NCBI GenBank assembly: GCA_016208545.1
Contig: JACQXU010000007.1
Span: 1-13,095 of the forward strand
Direction of reading: 5' to 3'
Origin: Candidatus Uhrbacteria bacterium
GTDB taxonomy: Bacteria > Patescibacteriota > Patescibacteriia > UBA9934 > GWF2-40-263
DNA: 13,095 bases
Of this stretch, positions 6,223 to 13,095 are shown in pieces; position 1 is the first letter of the stretch; every line of letters starts with the position of its first letter. The position numbers and the translations under genes were made by a program. Under the pieces are notes generated by a model. It saw nothing but the letters and a program-made list of their open reading frames with translations. It was not told the origin of the DNA and did not search any database.

Positions 6223-6700
6223 TTGTAGACGTTTTTAAAAAAACAAAAATTTTTGGTGCAGTGTAAAATAAAATTCCAACAATAATCATAAGCATAACTA
6301 AGCGTTCAAAATGCATTTGCAAAAAAATAGGCCATTCAAAAGATGTCATAAAAGATTCAACAATAACAAGCGCGGCGTAACTACTTAAAGAGCAAGCCAT
6401 AACTCCATAAAAAGATCTGTTTGAAAAAAGATGTCGTGCTGTTGTCACCGCTATCAATGTCGCGATTGCGGTAGAAATTGTGTAAAAAGGAATATCGTTC
6501 ATATTCATCAAATCAATTAAAAATCCGTATCCGATCATCCATCCAATTCCATCATAAATGTTTTGATTTTGAATTAAATAAACACTCAAACCAAAAACAA
6601 TCGGAATTGTTGAAAAAATTGATGGCAATGAACTGATAAAACTCGTCTCTATAAAAAACGCAACAAAAAATAATACAGCGGAAATTGCAACACGAATCAT
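6203..6700 (-). CDS. mreD: Rod shape-determining membrane protein MreD
   Basis: MreD is an integral membrane protein of the elongation machinery that associates with MreC and PBP2. The 165 residues contain about five or six hydrophobic helices: roughly 4-22, 31-46, 52-66, 73-90, 99-118 and 132-155. The GFLIDLMN stretch near residues 59-66 matches the conserved GxxxD region of the family. Sequence conservation in MreD is low, so the call leans on position between mreC and PBP2. The ATG overlaps the mreC stop as ATGA, and AAAAGGA lies just before it as a possible ribosome binding site. Confidence 0.85.
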   Translation of the reverse strand: MIRVAISAVLFFVAFFIETSFISSLPSIFSTIPIVFGLSVYLIQNQNIYDGIGWMIGYGFLIDLMNMNDIPFYTISTAIATLIAVTTARHLFSNRSFYGVMACSLSSYAALVIVESFMTSFEWPIFLQMHFERLVMLMIIVGILFYTAPKIFVFLKTSTNVSQRF

Positions 6701-7440
6701 AATCCTTTTTGAATTAAAACCTGTACAATTGAATACTGCCTAGAATCAACAATGGGCTCGATAATCGCTTCCAAAAAAGGCGCATTCTCTTCTGGACGAA
6801 CGTCATTTATAATTCCAATCAACAAACCGGATGGAATCTTTTGTTCAAGACCGGATGAAACAACTAAATCATTGACTTCAATTTTTGTTTCTTGAGGAAT
6901 AAACTTCAAACGAAGCAAATTCCCTGTCATTCCCTCTGCAACACCAATTGTTTGTGATTTGTTTAAAAGACTCACCGCAGTTGCAACAGCTGGATCGGAG
7001 AGCGTTCGAACAGTTGCGCTTTTTTTTGTTACCGAAGCAATTTTTCCTATTAGCACACCATCTTTTACAATAACTGGGTCACCGATTTTTATTCCATCTT
7101 GTTCCCCATGATCAATTAAAAATGTGGAAATTTCAGTTGAATTGGAACGGGCGATGACAGACGCTGTCAAAAATGACACATCAGTGCGTTCAACATAATT
7201 CAGAGCCTCTTTCAGTTCCTGATTCTCTTTCTGTGTCTGTTCAAATTCAGTTTTGTCAATCGCAAGCGAAATTAAACGATTTTCAAATTCAGCATTATAT
7301 TGTTGTTTATAAAGCCAGGTTCCTGCTTTTGCGAGCGGACGTTGAATAATATGAAATCCTCTTTCAATCCAGCCTCTTGTAAATACGAGCAAAAACGCAA
7401 CAAAAATTCCAATAAAAAATAATCTGGTCCGACGCTTCAT
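6697..7440 (-). CDS. mreC: Rod shape-determining protein MreC
   Basis: MreC is a bitopic membrane protein that links cytoplasmic MreB to PBP2 and activates it from the outside. The 247-residue product has a short basic N-terminus, a membrane helix (about 7-24), a probable coiled coil (about 50-83, rich in E, Q and K) and a beta-rich extracellular domain. Family signatures are IDHGEQDGIKIGDPVIV (109-125) and VVSSGLEQKIPSGLLIG (193-209). The length is slightly short but complete. The ATG overlaps the mreB stop as ATGA, and its own stop overlaps mreD in the same way, which implies coupled translation. Confidence 0.93.
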   Translation of the reverse strand: MKRRTRLFFIGIFVAFLLVFTRGWIERGFHIIQRPLAKAGTWLYKQQYNAEFENRLISLAIDKTEFEQTQKENQELKEALNYVERTDVSFLTASVIARSNSTEISTFLIDHGEQDGIKIGDPVIVKDGVLIGKIASVTKKSATVRTLSDPAVATAVSLLNKSQTIGVAEGMTGNLLRLKFIPQETKIEVNDLVVSSGLEQKIPSGLLIGIINDVRPEENAPFLEAIIEPIVDSRQYSIVQVLIQKGL

Positions 7441-8489
7441 AAGATATTCCCTTCAGTTGCAGAAGGAAGCGAAATGTCTTTTAACAAATCTTCCTGATCG
7501 AGCAGAAATCCAGCGCCGCGCACAACCGATGTTAATGGGTCGTCTGCAATTCGAACCGGAATAGCGGCCTGTCTCGAAATTAATTTATCAAGTCCGCGAA
7601 GCAAAGCGCCACCGCCGGTTAGAACAATACCGCGTTCATAAATATCAGCGACGAGTTCTGGCGGAGTTATTTCAAGAACAGCTTTTATATTATCGACTAT
7701 AGTGCGGATAGAACGCTCCATTGCCTCTCGAATTTGAGTATCATTCACGATGATCTCTTTTGGGAGACCTGTGAGCAAGTCTCTTCCACGCATTTCAATT
7801 TCAAGAGGATCATCTTGTTCGATCGCTGTTCCAATTCGCATTTTAACTCTTTCTGCGACTCGCTCGCCTAACAGCAAATTAAAAACATCGCGCGCGTATT
7901 GAATAATATTTTTGTTCAACTCATCACCTGCAATCGGCAGAGACTTCCAAGTTACAATTCCTGCAAGTGACATAACAGCGATTTCAGTCGTCCCTCCGCC
8001 GAGATCAACAACCATCATTCCTACAGATTCTGAAAGCGGAAGACGGGCTCCAAGTGCCGCAAGCATTGGATTCTCAACCAAAAAAACCTGACGCGCGCCA
8101 GCAGAAATGGCGGCATCTTCAATTGCTTTGCGTTCGACTTCTGTTGTTTCAAGAGGGACACCAATCACGACTCGAGGACGAGGAATAATCGTAAAAGATT
8201 CTGAATGAACGCGATCAATAAAATATTTTAGCATTTTTTCAGTTACTTCAAAATCAGAAATTACTCCTTTTGTGAGCGGTTTTGTCATTTCAATGTGCGG
8301 TGGATTTTTTCCAAGCATGTCCTTCGCGTCTTTTCCGACAGCCAGAATTTGATTTGTACGAATGTTAACGGCAACAATCGAAGGCTCATTTATTACAATA
8401 CCGCCGTCTTTTGAATAGACAAGCGTGTTTGAAGTGCCAAGATCAATTCCAAGATCTTTTGAAAATCGTCCAAGAAACTTGTTAAACAT
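7437..8489 (-). CDS. mreB: Rod shape-determining protein MreB (bacterial actin)
   Basis: MreB forms membrane-associated actin-like filaments that guide lateral wall synthesis. The 350-residue product has the usual length. Actin-fold motifs are clear: phosphate 1 LGIDLGTSN (13-21), phosphate 2 VVDLGGGTTEIAV (160-172) and the adenosine motif GIVLTGGGALLRG (287-299). The N-terminal MFNKFLGRF resembles the short amphipathic membrane anchor seen in many MreB proteins. It is the first gene of the mreB-mreC-mreD-PBP2 operon. A promoter at 8528-8500 would start transcription about four bases before the ATG, and there is no strong Shine-Dalgarno, so a leaderless message is likely. Confidence 0.97.
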   Translation of the reverse strand: MFNKFLGRFSKDLGIDLGTSNTLVYSKDGGIVINEPSIVAVNIRTNQILAVGKDAKDMLGKNPPHIEMTKPLTKGVISDFEVTEKMLKYFIDRVHSESFTIIPRPRVVIGVPLETTEVERKAIEDAAISAGARQVFLVENPMLAALGARLPLSESVGMMVVDLGGGTTEIAVMSLAGIVTWKSLPIAGDELNKNIIQYARDVFNLLLGERVAERVKMRIGTAIEQDDPLEIEMRGRDLLTGLPKEIIVNDTQIREAMERSIRTIVDNIKAVLEITPPELVADIYERGIVLTGGGALLRGLDKLISRQAAIPVRIADDPLTSVVRGAGFLLDQEDLLKDISLPSATEGNIL

Positions 8490-8499
8490 ATCTGCCTAG

Positions 8500-8528
8500 A
8501 TTCTACTTTACAACAAAAACAACGGCAA
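8500..8528 (-). promoter_or_regulatory. Promoter of the mre operon, close to the ATG
   Basis: TTGCCG (8528-8523, 4/6), a 17-base spacer and TAGAAT (8505-8500, 5/6) form a credible promoter on the minus strand. Ten bases separate the -10 box from the mreB ATG, so the start would fall near 8493. A short inverted repeat, GCAAG/CTTGC (8525-8529 with 8532-8536), overlaps the -35 box and could be a regulator site, but it is small. Confidence 0.6.
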
Positions 8529-8561
8529 GTGCTTGCTTGGATAGTTTTAGTGTTCAAACAG

Positions 8562-8936
8562 TTAATTATGACGATTCAAAAAGAAAAGTTCAACAAGAGA
8601 AAAAAGTAATACAATAAGAACGGATGACCACCATCTCAAAAGGTCGAATGAAAGAAGAAACATGGCACTAACAAAGAGTCCAGTAAAAATTATGCTCTGC
8701 CTAAGCGCTCGAACTGTTTGACGATAAGGCAAACCGTCTGGATGAATCCATAAACGCAAGACTGTTCCAAAAAGAGCAGTGGTCCCAAGAAATGCTATGG
8801 AAAATGTAAAATAAAAAAGTGCATAACCAATGAAACCCGTTGAAACTGGATCAGTTGTATTTAATACAAAAACCCAACCGATCCACGCCGCAACAGTTGC
8901 AAGCGTCATTATTATTAAAAACCAGCGAAACGTCAT
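8562..8936 (-). CDS. Four-helix membrane protein of unknown function
   Basis: The 124-residue product is not recognised beyond being an integral membrane protein. Four hydrophobic helices are visible at about 6-25, 34-60, 82-100 and 102-119. Between helices 2 and 3 is a polar loop, RLWIHPDGLPYRQTVRALRQ (61-80). The C-terminus is short and basic (LNRHN). No catalytic or binding motif can be named. Its ATG overlaps the stop of the preceding DUF721-like gene as ATGA, so the two are co-translated. A 72-base gap with a separate promoter then leads to mreB. Confidence 0.75.
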   Translation of the reverse strand: MTFRWFLIIMTLATVAAWIGWVFVLNTTDPVSTGFIGYALFYFTFSIAFLGTTALFGTVLRLWIHPDGLPYRQTVRALRQSIIFTGLFVSAMFLLSFDLLRWWSSVLIVLLFSLVELFFLNRHN

Positions 8937-9241
8937 AACTTTCTTGTTATTTTATATCTCACACCGCGAATGTTTTGTTGCGGAAATTTCGAAAGGATAA
9001 AATCTGTGATTTTTTTTTCATTTTCAGAAACAAACTGCGATGTTGAAGAATGCGCGCTTGCAATTGTTAAAATATTATCCTTAAACGAAACAGCTTTTGA
9101 ATCTGTTCTGAATTCAACTGGCAGAACACGATCGATCGCTTCGTTTGCCTTTGCAACAATTTGAGTTGCTGTAACTTGTGTTGAAACATTTGCGCGTTTG
9201 ATTGCGTTTGTGAGTAGATCGCGGAGAGGTGTGAAAGGCAT
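8933..9241 (-). CDS. DUF721/DciA-like small protein
   Basis: The 102-residue product has the look of the DUF721 family, whose member DciA assists loading of the replicative helicase DnaB in many bacteria. Residues 26-45 and 51-91 follow the family pattern: a helix with VAKANEAIDRVLP, then a strand with NILTIASAHSSTSQFVSENE (55-74) like the usual 'L.v.v.ss..aqeL' segment, then a helix and a closing GVRYKI strand (92-97). It contains only the core domain. The match is by eye and the family is weakly conserved. It follows the helicase gene by 14 bases and overlaps the next gene by four, so it is in the same operon. It has no Shine-Dalgarno. Confidence 0.6.
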   Translation of the reverse strand: MPFTPLRDLLTNAIKRANVSTQVTATQIVAKANEAIDRVLPVEFRTDSKAVSFKDNILTIASAHSSTSQFVSENEKKITDFILSKFPQQNIRGVRYKITRKL

Positions 9242-9255
9242 AAAGTCATTTTAGC

Positions 9256-12192
9256 TTATATCTGTCTAAATTCACAAATATCAGCGAAATCACAATGCTT
9301 GCATTGGAAACCAGGGGTTGGTGGAAAATTACTTTCTCTAATTCGTGCCACTCGATCAACAATATCTTCTTGCAGACGCAATAAATCATCATCGGATCCT
9401 AAAAATGAAACAGTGGAATTATTTTCCAAATATACAAACGAAAGTTTTTTTACATTCATTCCAAGAACATCACGAGCCGCAAGCTGATATAGCCACAATT
9501 GTTCCTTATCAAATCGTTCAAGCTGTTTTTCCGTTTTTGGATTTCCGGTTTTGTAATCTATGATTTCAATTCCGTCTTCAAAACGATCAATCCGATCCAT
9601 TCTGCCTTTCAAAATTATATCTCCAATTTTGTAAGTGTAACCCTGTTCAAGCGCGATTGGTTCTGGCTGTTTTTCTTTCAAAGATGAAATGTATGAAACA
9701 AGTTGTTCCCTTCCTTTTTTTCGATATTGTTCGCGCACTTTGTCGTCTGGATACCAATCGTCTTGCCAACAAGTGTTATAAAATTCAATAAGTTCATCAA
9801 TACCAACAAGTAAACCATCTTTCGGAGCTGTCTTTTTTTCTTTTTCAAAAAGAGAAGTTTGCCGCTGACCGTTTCTCTCCATCCACGCCAAAAAATATCT
9901 ATGAAGAGTGTTGTGCATTGTTTTACCAAATGAAAATGTCCATTTGCCCAAAACCGGTACGCGTAAAATATGTGCAAACTTGTATTGCAATGGACAAGTT
10001 TGAAAAGCCGCGAGTTGAGTAAATGAAAATCGTTTTGGAGTGTATGAACGAAGACTTTTTTGTTCTTCTAGTTCAACGACTGTTTTTTCATCATCAAACA
10101 ATTCAATTATTTTTTCCTCTTTACCGCCACGACTTAAGCCGTGGGCTACCTGACCAACTTCCTCCAAAAACCGAGACAATTTTCGACTTCTCGCACCGCC
10201 ATAATCCTCGGCTGATGTAAAAAACAAACCTTCTTTTGCTCGAGTCATTGCAACATAAAATAAACGCCGTTCTTCCTCAAGATGATTAAGTGCGGAGTCA
10301 AATGTTTTTTCGTTATTCAAAAATTCATCAGGAAGAGGTATGGCCTCGCCGCGGCGTTGAGTTGGAAATTTACGATCAACCAAATTCACAACAAATACAT
10401 ATCGAAACTCTAAACCTTTTGCCGCGTGAACCGTCATAATTCTTACCATATCAGGACCGGCTTCCAAATCCACAGCAAGAGATCCTTCTTCGCCCGCATC
10501 TCGTTCAAACTGAAATTCCGCTAAAAATTCATGAAGTGTTTTGTGAGACGCTCTGCCTTCAAACGATTTCAGCCGCTGAAAAAATTGCTGAAGATAGCCG
10601 AAAACTTCTTGTTTGCGCACATCAGATTGTTTATTAATCACATCAAGATAACCTGACGTTTTCAATATATCCAAAAAAATTTCAGTTACACATTTTGTGG
10701 TTGATGTTTTCTGAATTGTATTTATAAAAGACAAAATACGATCGTTGGAAGATGTTTTTGTCATCAGCATCGCATCAAATAAACTTTTTCCTTTCCGCTG
10801 TGCCAAACGATTCAACTCCGCAATCGTAAGAGCGGGAAACGACCACATCGGCAAAGTCAAAATTCGATACAAACTTGGACTGTCGTGTGGCTGATCAATC
10901 ACTCGCAAAAGCGCCATCAAGTCCAAAATAACAGACTTATTGTAAAGCCCGCTAAGCGCCAAAAACTGATATGGAATGTTGTGACGTTCAAGCGCATTCG
11001 CAAAATCCGCTCCAGCAGAGTTTGATCGAACCAAAATCGCGAAATCATTCCACACGCTTTGAGAATCAGACTCTTTCAACTCCAAAATTTTTCTAACAAC
11101 AGTGACGACTTCTTCTTGTGAATTTCCGCAATGAATGTGATCAATTACACCTGTGTTTTCTTTGTGAGCAATAAGTTTTTTCGACAAAACACGTTCTGTC
11201 TGCGCTTCAAGACGATTCGGATTATTGTGCTGAATAAACGCGTGCGCTTTGTCCAAAATCGATTGAGCACTTCTATAATTTCGCGTTAATACAACACGAG
11301 CCGCATCGGGATAATCCGTTTCAAAACGAAGAATGTTTTCAATTGACGCTCCACGAAATTTATAAATCGCTTGGTCATCATCACCAACAACTGTGATGTT
11401 TCGATTTGGTTCGGAAATCATTTTAATAAATTCATATTGAGCCGAGTTTGTGTCCTGAAATTCATCAACAAGAATAAAACGATATCGTTCACGAACTTCA
11501 CGCAAAACATTTTGACGATCTTTCAAAAGACGAATCGCAAATAAAATAAGATCACCGAAATCGAAACTGTCATGTGAAAGTAAAATCTGTTGGTATTTGT
11601 GATACGCTGACGCAAGTTCGTTTATTCTCTTAAGCTCGCCAACACGATCGTCGCTTGATTGCAAGGAATCAGTATCAGCCTCAAGTTTTTGAACTAGCGA
11701 CAAATAATCATCAGACGAAATCGCGCGATCTTTTGCTCTAGAAAAATGTTGTAACAAAGCTTTGAGATATTTTGTCGGATTACCAAGCGGACGATAATAG
11801 TCAAGTTCAAATTCATCAAAATGCTGACGAGCAATAAGCCATGCGTCGAGTTCTGTGAGTAAATGAAAATCCGGCGAAAGTCCAATTTGAGTTCCGTAAT
11901 CGCGAAGTAGTCGTTCACAAAATGAATGGAACGTCGAAATTTGAAGATCAACATAGCCGTAAGGCAAAAGCAAATCAACGCGTTCTTCCATTTCATTTGC
12001 CGCTTTGTCAGTAAAAGTGAGAGCCAATATTTGTTCAGGCTTTGCAAGTTTTTGTTCAATAAGCCACGCAATGCGACGCGTTATGACAGTTGTTTTTCCG
12101 GTTCCAGCGCCAGCAACAATCATAAGCGGACCGTTTGTGTGAATAACGGCCTGAATTTGCTCTGGGTTTAGATCGTGAAGAAGAGAGGACAT
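9256..12192 (-). CDS. UvrD/PcrA-family helicase fused to Fe-S PD-(D/E)XK nuclease
   Basis: This 978-residue protein joins a superfamily 1 3'-5' DNA helicase to a RecB-family nuclease. It probably acts in double-strand-break end processing or recombinational repair. Helicase motifs in order: Q-motif LNPEQ (8-12), Walker A GAGTGKTT (28-35), TFTDKAANEM (59-68), Walker B VDEFQDTN (242-249), GDDDQAIYKFRGA (270-282), TRNYRS (303-308), MTVHAAKGLEF (586-596) and VAMTRAK (647-653). The C-terminal domain (about 720-978) has a motif I histidine (H760), GRMDRID (863-869, D866), IIDYKTG (877-883, D879 and K881) and QLWLYQ (898-903). Cys733 plus C964, C967 and C973 reproduce the C...CX2CX5C Fe-S pattern of AddB. 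Lone PcrA/UvrD proteins are about 700 residues and lack this domain. The start at 12192 gives the full Q-motif; no Shine-Dalgarno is present. Confidence 0.92.
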   Translation of the reverse strand: MSSLLHDLNPEQIQAVIHTNGPLMIVAGAGTGKTTVITRRIAWLIEQKLAKPEQILALTFTDKAANEMEERVDLLLPYGYVDLQISTFHSFCERLLRDYGTQIGLSPDFHLLTELDAWLIARQHFDEFELDYYRPLGNPTKYLKALLQHFSRAKDRAISSDDYLSLVQKLEADTDSLQSSDDRVGELKRINELASAYHKYQQILLSHDSFDFGDLILFAIRLLKDRQNVLREVRERYRFILVDEFQDTNSAQYEFIKMISEPNRNITVVGDDDQAIYKFRGASIENILRFETDYPDAARVVLTRNYRSAQSILDKAHAFIQHNNPNRLEAQTERVLSKKLIAHKENTGVIDHIHCGNSQEEVVTVVRKILELKESDSQSVWNDFAILVRSNSAGADFANALERHNIPYQFLALSGLYNKSVILDLMALLRVIDQPHDSPSLYRILTLPMWSFPALTIAELNRLAQRKGKSLFDAMLMTKTSSNDRILSFINTIQKTSTTKCVTEIFLDILKTSGYLDVINKQSDVRKQEVFGYLQQFFQRLKSFEGRASHKTLHEFLAEFQFERDAGEEGSLAVDLEAGPDMVRIMTVHAAKGLEFRYVFVVNLVDRKFPTQRRGEAIPLPDEFLNNEKTFDSALNHLEEERRLFYVAMTRAKEGLFFTSAEDYGGARSRKLSRFLEEVGQVAHGLSRGGKEEKIIELFDDEKTVVELEEQKSLRSYTPKRFSFTQLAAFQTCPLQYKFAHILRVPVLGKWTFSFGKTMHNTLHRYFLAWMERNGQRQTSLFEKEKKTAPKDGLLVGIDELIEFYNTCWQDDWYPDDKVREQYRKKGREQLVSYISSLKEKQPEPIALEQGYTYKIGDIILKGRMDRIDRFEDGIEIIDYKTGNPKTEKQLERFDKEQLWLYQLAARDVLGMNVKKLSFVYLENNSTVSFLGSDDDLLRLQEDIVDRVARIRESNFPPTPGFQCKHCDFADICEFRQI

Positions 12193-12204
12193 ATGGACCG
12201 GATA

Positions 12205-12233
12205 AGTTTAACAAAGTTTTCTCACCTTACCAA
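12205..12233 (-). promoter_or_regulatory. Possible promoter of the helicase operon
   Basis: TTGGTA (12233-12228, 4/6), a 17-base spacer and TAAACT (12210-12205, 4/6) lie on the minus strand. Transcription would begin near 12198, about six bases before the ATG, again giving a near-leaderless message. Both boxes are only partial matches. Confidence 0.4.
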
Positions 12234-12281
12234 GGGTAGTAAAAGAGCGGTAGCACTATAGACATCATTTGGGGAAGTATT

Positions 12282-12304
12282 AAAAAAGCACCCAAGTTGG
12301 GTGC
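12282..12304 (-). terminator. Intrinsic terminator after the Cys-rich gene
   Basis: On the minus strand a 7-base-pair stem pairs 12304-12298 with 12294-12288 (GCACCCA and TGGGTGC) around a 3-base loop and is followed by six T (12287-12282). It begins 13 bases after the TAG stop of the gene at 12998-12318 and separates it from the helicase operon. Confidence 0.88.
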
Positions 12305-12317
12305 AGTGAGAGATCCG

Positions 12318-12998
12318 CTACTTTTTCCTGACATCGCGACGTCCACGTTCGAGGTCGTCTTCGTTTCCATTATGGTAAGGTTTGTCGTCCTGGGCGCCGC
12401 CAAGTCCATCGTACATTTCGGCCGGTACAGAATCGTCGGCGGCTCCAGGATCTCCGTCGTCCTGCCTGTAGAGAACTTTAGCTTCGTAGAATTGGTACCA
12501 CCCATCCCATTTCGTGTCATTAACGCTGAAAAAGATCGGACAGATCGCGCCAGTGGCACGAAGCATGCAGGAGACATTGTTGTGTCCAAGCTCCTTCAGA
12601 GCACACATTCCGCGAATCATGTAGTCGAGCTGATCCACAAGGCTAATGTAGCCATCCCGCAGAAACTTGCACTGAAAGTCTGTGACCAGAACGATCGGAA
12701 GTTCCGGACGAAGTTTCGCGACCGTCGAGATCTGCTGAATCAGAAACCTATGAACTGCTGAGGCTGCGTACGACTCCGATTCCGAAACCGGAACCAGCTG
12801 TGTGGCTCCAGAGTTCACAGCGAAGATGACGGAATCCGGAGAGAAAACACAGAAATCGCGAATTACGTGCTCACAGCACGTAATGATGATGGCTTCTCCG
12901 AGCTTATAGCCCGGACCGCCAACGTCCTTCAGAACGCACTTTCTGATCATATTTTGCAAGAATCCACGATCCGTTTTGTCAGCATCAAGTTTGGTCAT
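12318..12998 (-). CDS. Cys-rich protein of unknown function with acidic tail
   Basis: The 226-residue product is not recognised. The first roughly 178 residues look like a folded alpha/beta domain with strands such as SVIFAVN (56-62) and LPIVLVTDF (100-108). Eight cysteines are spread through it (21, 41, 42, 50, 110, 132, 144, 153), but not as a recognisable zinc finger. Residues 179-226 are rich in Asp, Gly and Glu and end in a basic cluster, so they are probably disordered. No signal peptide or membrane helix is seen. An upstream in-frame ATG at 13040 was rejected because AAGGAG at 13013-13008 sits nine bases before the ATG at 12998. GC is near 50% in a sampled 60-base stretch (31 of 60 at 12361-12420). 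The gene has its own promoter and terminator, so it is a stand-alone unit, possibly acquired. Confidence 0.72.
   Translation of the reverse strand: MTKLDADKTDRGFLQNMIRKCVLKDVGGPGYKLGEAIIITCCEHVIRDFCVFSPDSVIFAVNSGATQLVPVSESESYAASAVHRFLIQQISTVAKLRPELPIVLVTDFQCKFLRDGYISLVDQLDYMIRGMCALKELGHNNVSCMLRATGAICPIFFSVNDTKWDGWYQFYEAKVLYRQDDGDPGAADDSVPAEMYDGLGGAQDDKPYHNGNEDDLERGRRDVRKK
12862..12884. repeat. Perfect 10-base inverted repeat inside the Cys-rich gene
   Basis: ATTACGTGCT (12862-12871) and AGCACGTAAT (12875-12884) are exact reverse complements with a 3-base centre. The site encodes the residues around the Cys41-Cys42 pair. It could fold as an RNA hairpin or be a DNA-binding site for a dimeric regulator; chance is unlikely but possible. 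Confidence 0.8.
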
Positions 12999-13031
12999 GA
13001 CCCTTCTCTCCTTTTGCTTATTCTCTTGGAA

Positions 13032-13072
13032 TAAGCTCAAATGAGCTTACTGTAATATCACTATTTTGTCAA
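13032..13072 (-). promoter_or_regulatory. Promoter with palindromic operator-like site
   Basis: A perfect -35, TTGACA, lies at 13072-13067 on the minus strand. The -10 position, 17 bases on, is TAAGCT (13049-13044), a weak 3/6 match. That weak -10 is the first half of a perfect palindrome, TAAGCTCA-N2-TGAGCTTA (13032-13049). A dimeric repressor or activator bound there would cover the -10 region and control the Cys-rich gene, whose ribosome binding site is 19 bases further on. Confidence 0.6.
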
Positions 13073-13095
13073 GAATTTGTACACTTACCCTTATG

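Noticed and set aside
4327..12192. UGA recoding (SR1/Gracilibacteria code)
   Set aside because: mreB, mreC and the DUF721-like gene end at TGA in ATGA overlaps with the next start, and the proteins are full length under the standard code.
12297..12761. 154-codon plus-strand frame opposite the Cys-rich gene
   Set aside because: The opposite strand has a Shine-Dalgarno, promoter and terminator in register. This frame has none and is best explained as an antisense shadow in GC-richer DNA.
12999..13040. Upstream ATG at 13040 as the start of the Cys-rich gene
   Set aside because: It lies within the palindromic promoter region, before any transcript could start, and the AAGGAG site clearly serves the ATG at 12998.

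Overview
The window looks like a piece of a low-GC bacterial chromosome, most likely from the Candidate Phyla Radiation (Patescibacteria, Parcubacteria-like). This is inferred from the AT-rich core genes, tightly overlapped operons, frequent lack of Shine-Dalgarno sequences, a PilM homologue, and the content of small conserved proteins beside a UvrD-family helicase and the mre cluster. TGA is used as a normal stop codon (mreB, mreC), so UGA-recoded lineages such as SR1 and Gracilibacteria are unlikely. The taxonomy rests on gene content alone.

Layout from left to right. (1) At 1-706, minus strand, are the possible start of a gene that runs off the left edge and a PilM-like protein that stops after its N-terminal half. 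(2) At 887-3268, plus strand, is a three-gene metal ABC transporter operon (substrate-binding protein, ATPase, permease; ZnuABC/TroABC type). (3) At 3269-3573 is a gene-free stretch with GC-rich palindromes and a strong bidirectional terminator. (4) At 3574-3870 is a small plus-strand protein of unknown function. (5) At 3920-4243, minus strand, is a small basic protein with its own good promoter and ribosome binding site. Its intrinsic terminator lies inside the reading frame, before the stop codon. (6) At 4327-8489, minus strand, is the cell-shape operon mreB-mreC-mreD-PBP2, without rodA. (7) At 8562-12192, minus strand, are a four-helix membrane protein, a DUF721/DciA-like protein and a 978-residue UvrD helicase fused to an AddB-type iron-sulfur PD-(D/E)XK nuclease. 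(8) At 12318-12998, minus strand, is an unrecognised Cys-rich protein with its own promoter, palindromic operator-like site and terminator.

The genes fall into two groups. The core genes (transporter, mre cluster, helicase) are AT-rich and mostly lack Shine-Dalgarno sites. The best promoters for mreB and uvrD would start transcription only a few bases before the ATG, giving leaderless or nearly leaderless messages. The three accessory genes (PilM-like, 3920-4243, 12318-12998) are near 50% GC in sampled 60-base stretches, have Shine-Dalgarno sites, and mostly carry their own promoter and terminator. This suggests recent acquisition or a different expression regime.

The strongest candidates for something undescribed are the non-stop arrangement at 3920-4243, which recalls the regulatory logic of ArfA, and the single-chain helicase-nuclease with an Fe-S cluster signature. 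No tRNA, rRNA, CRISPR array or transposase was seen.
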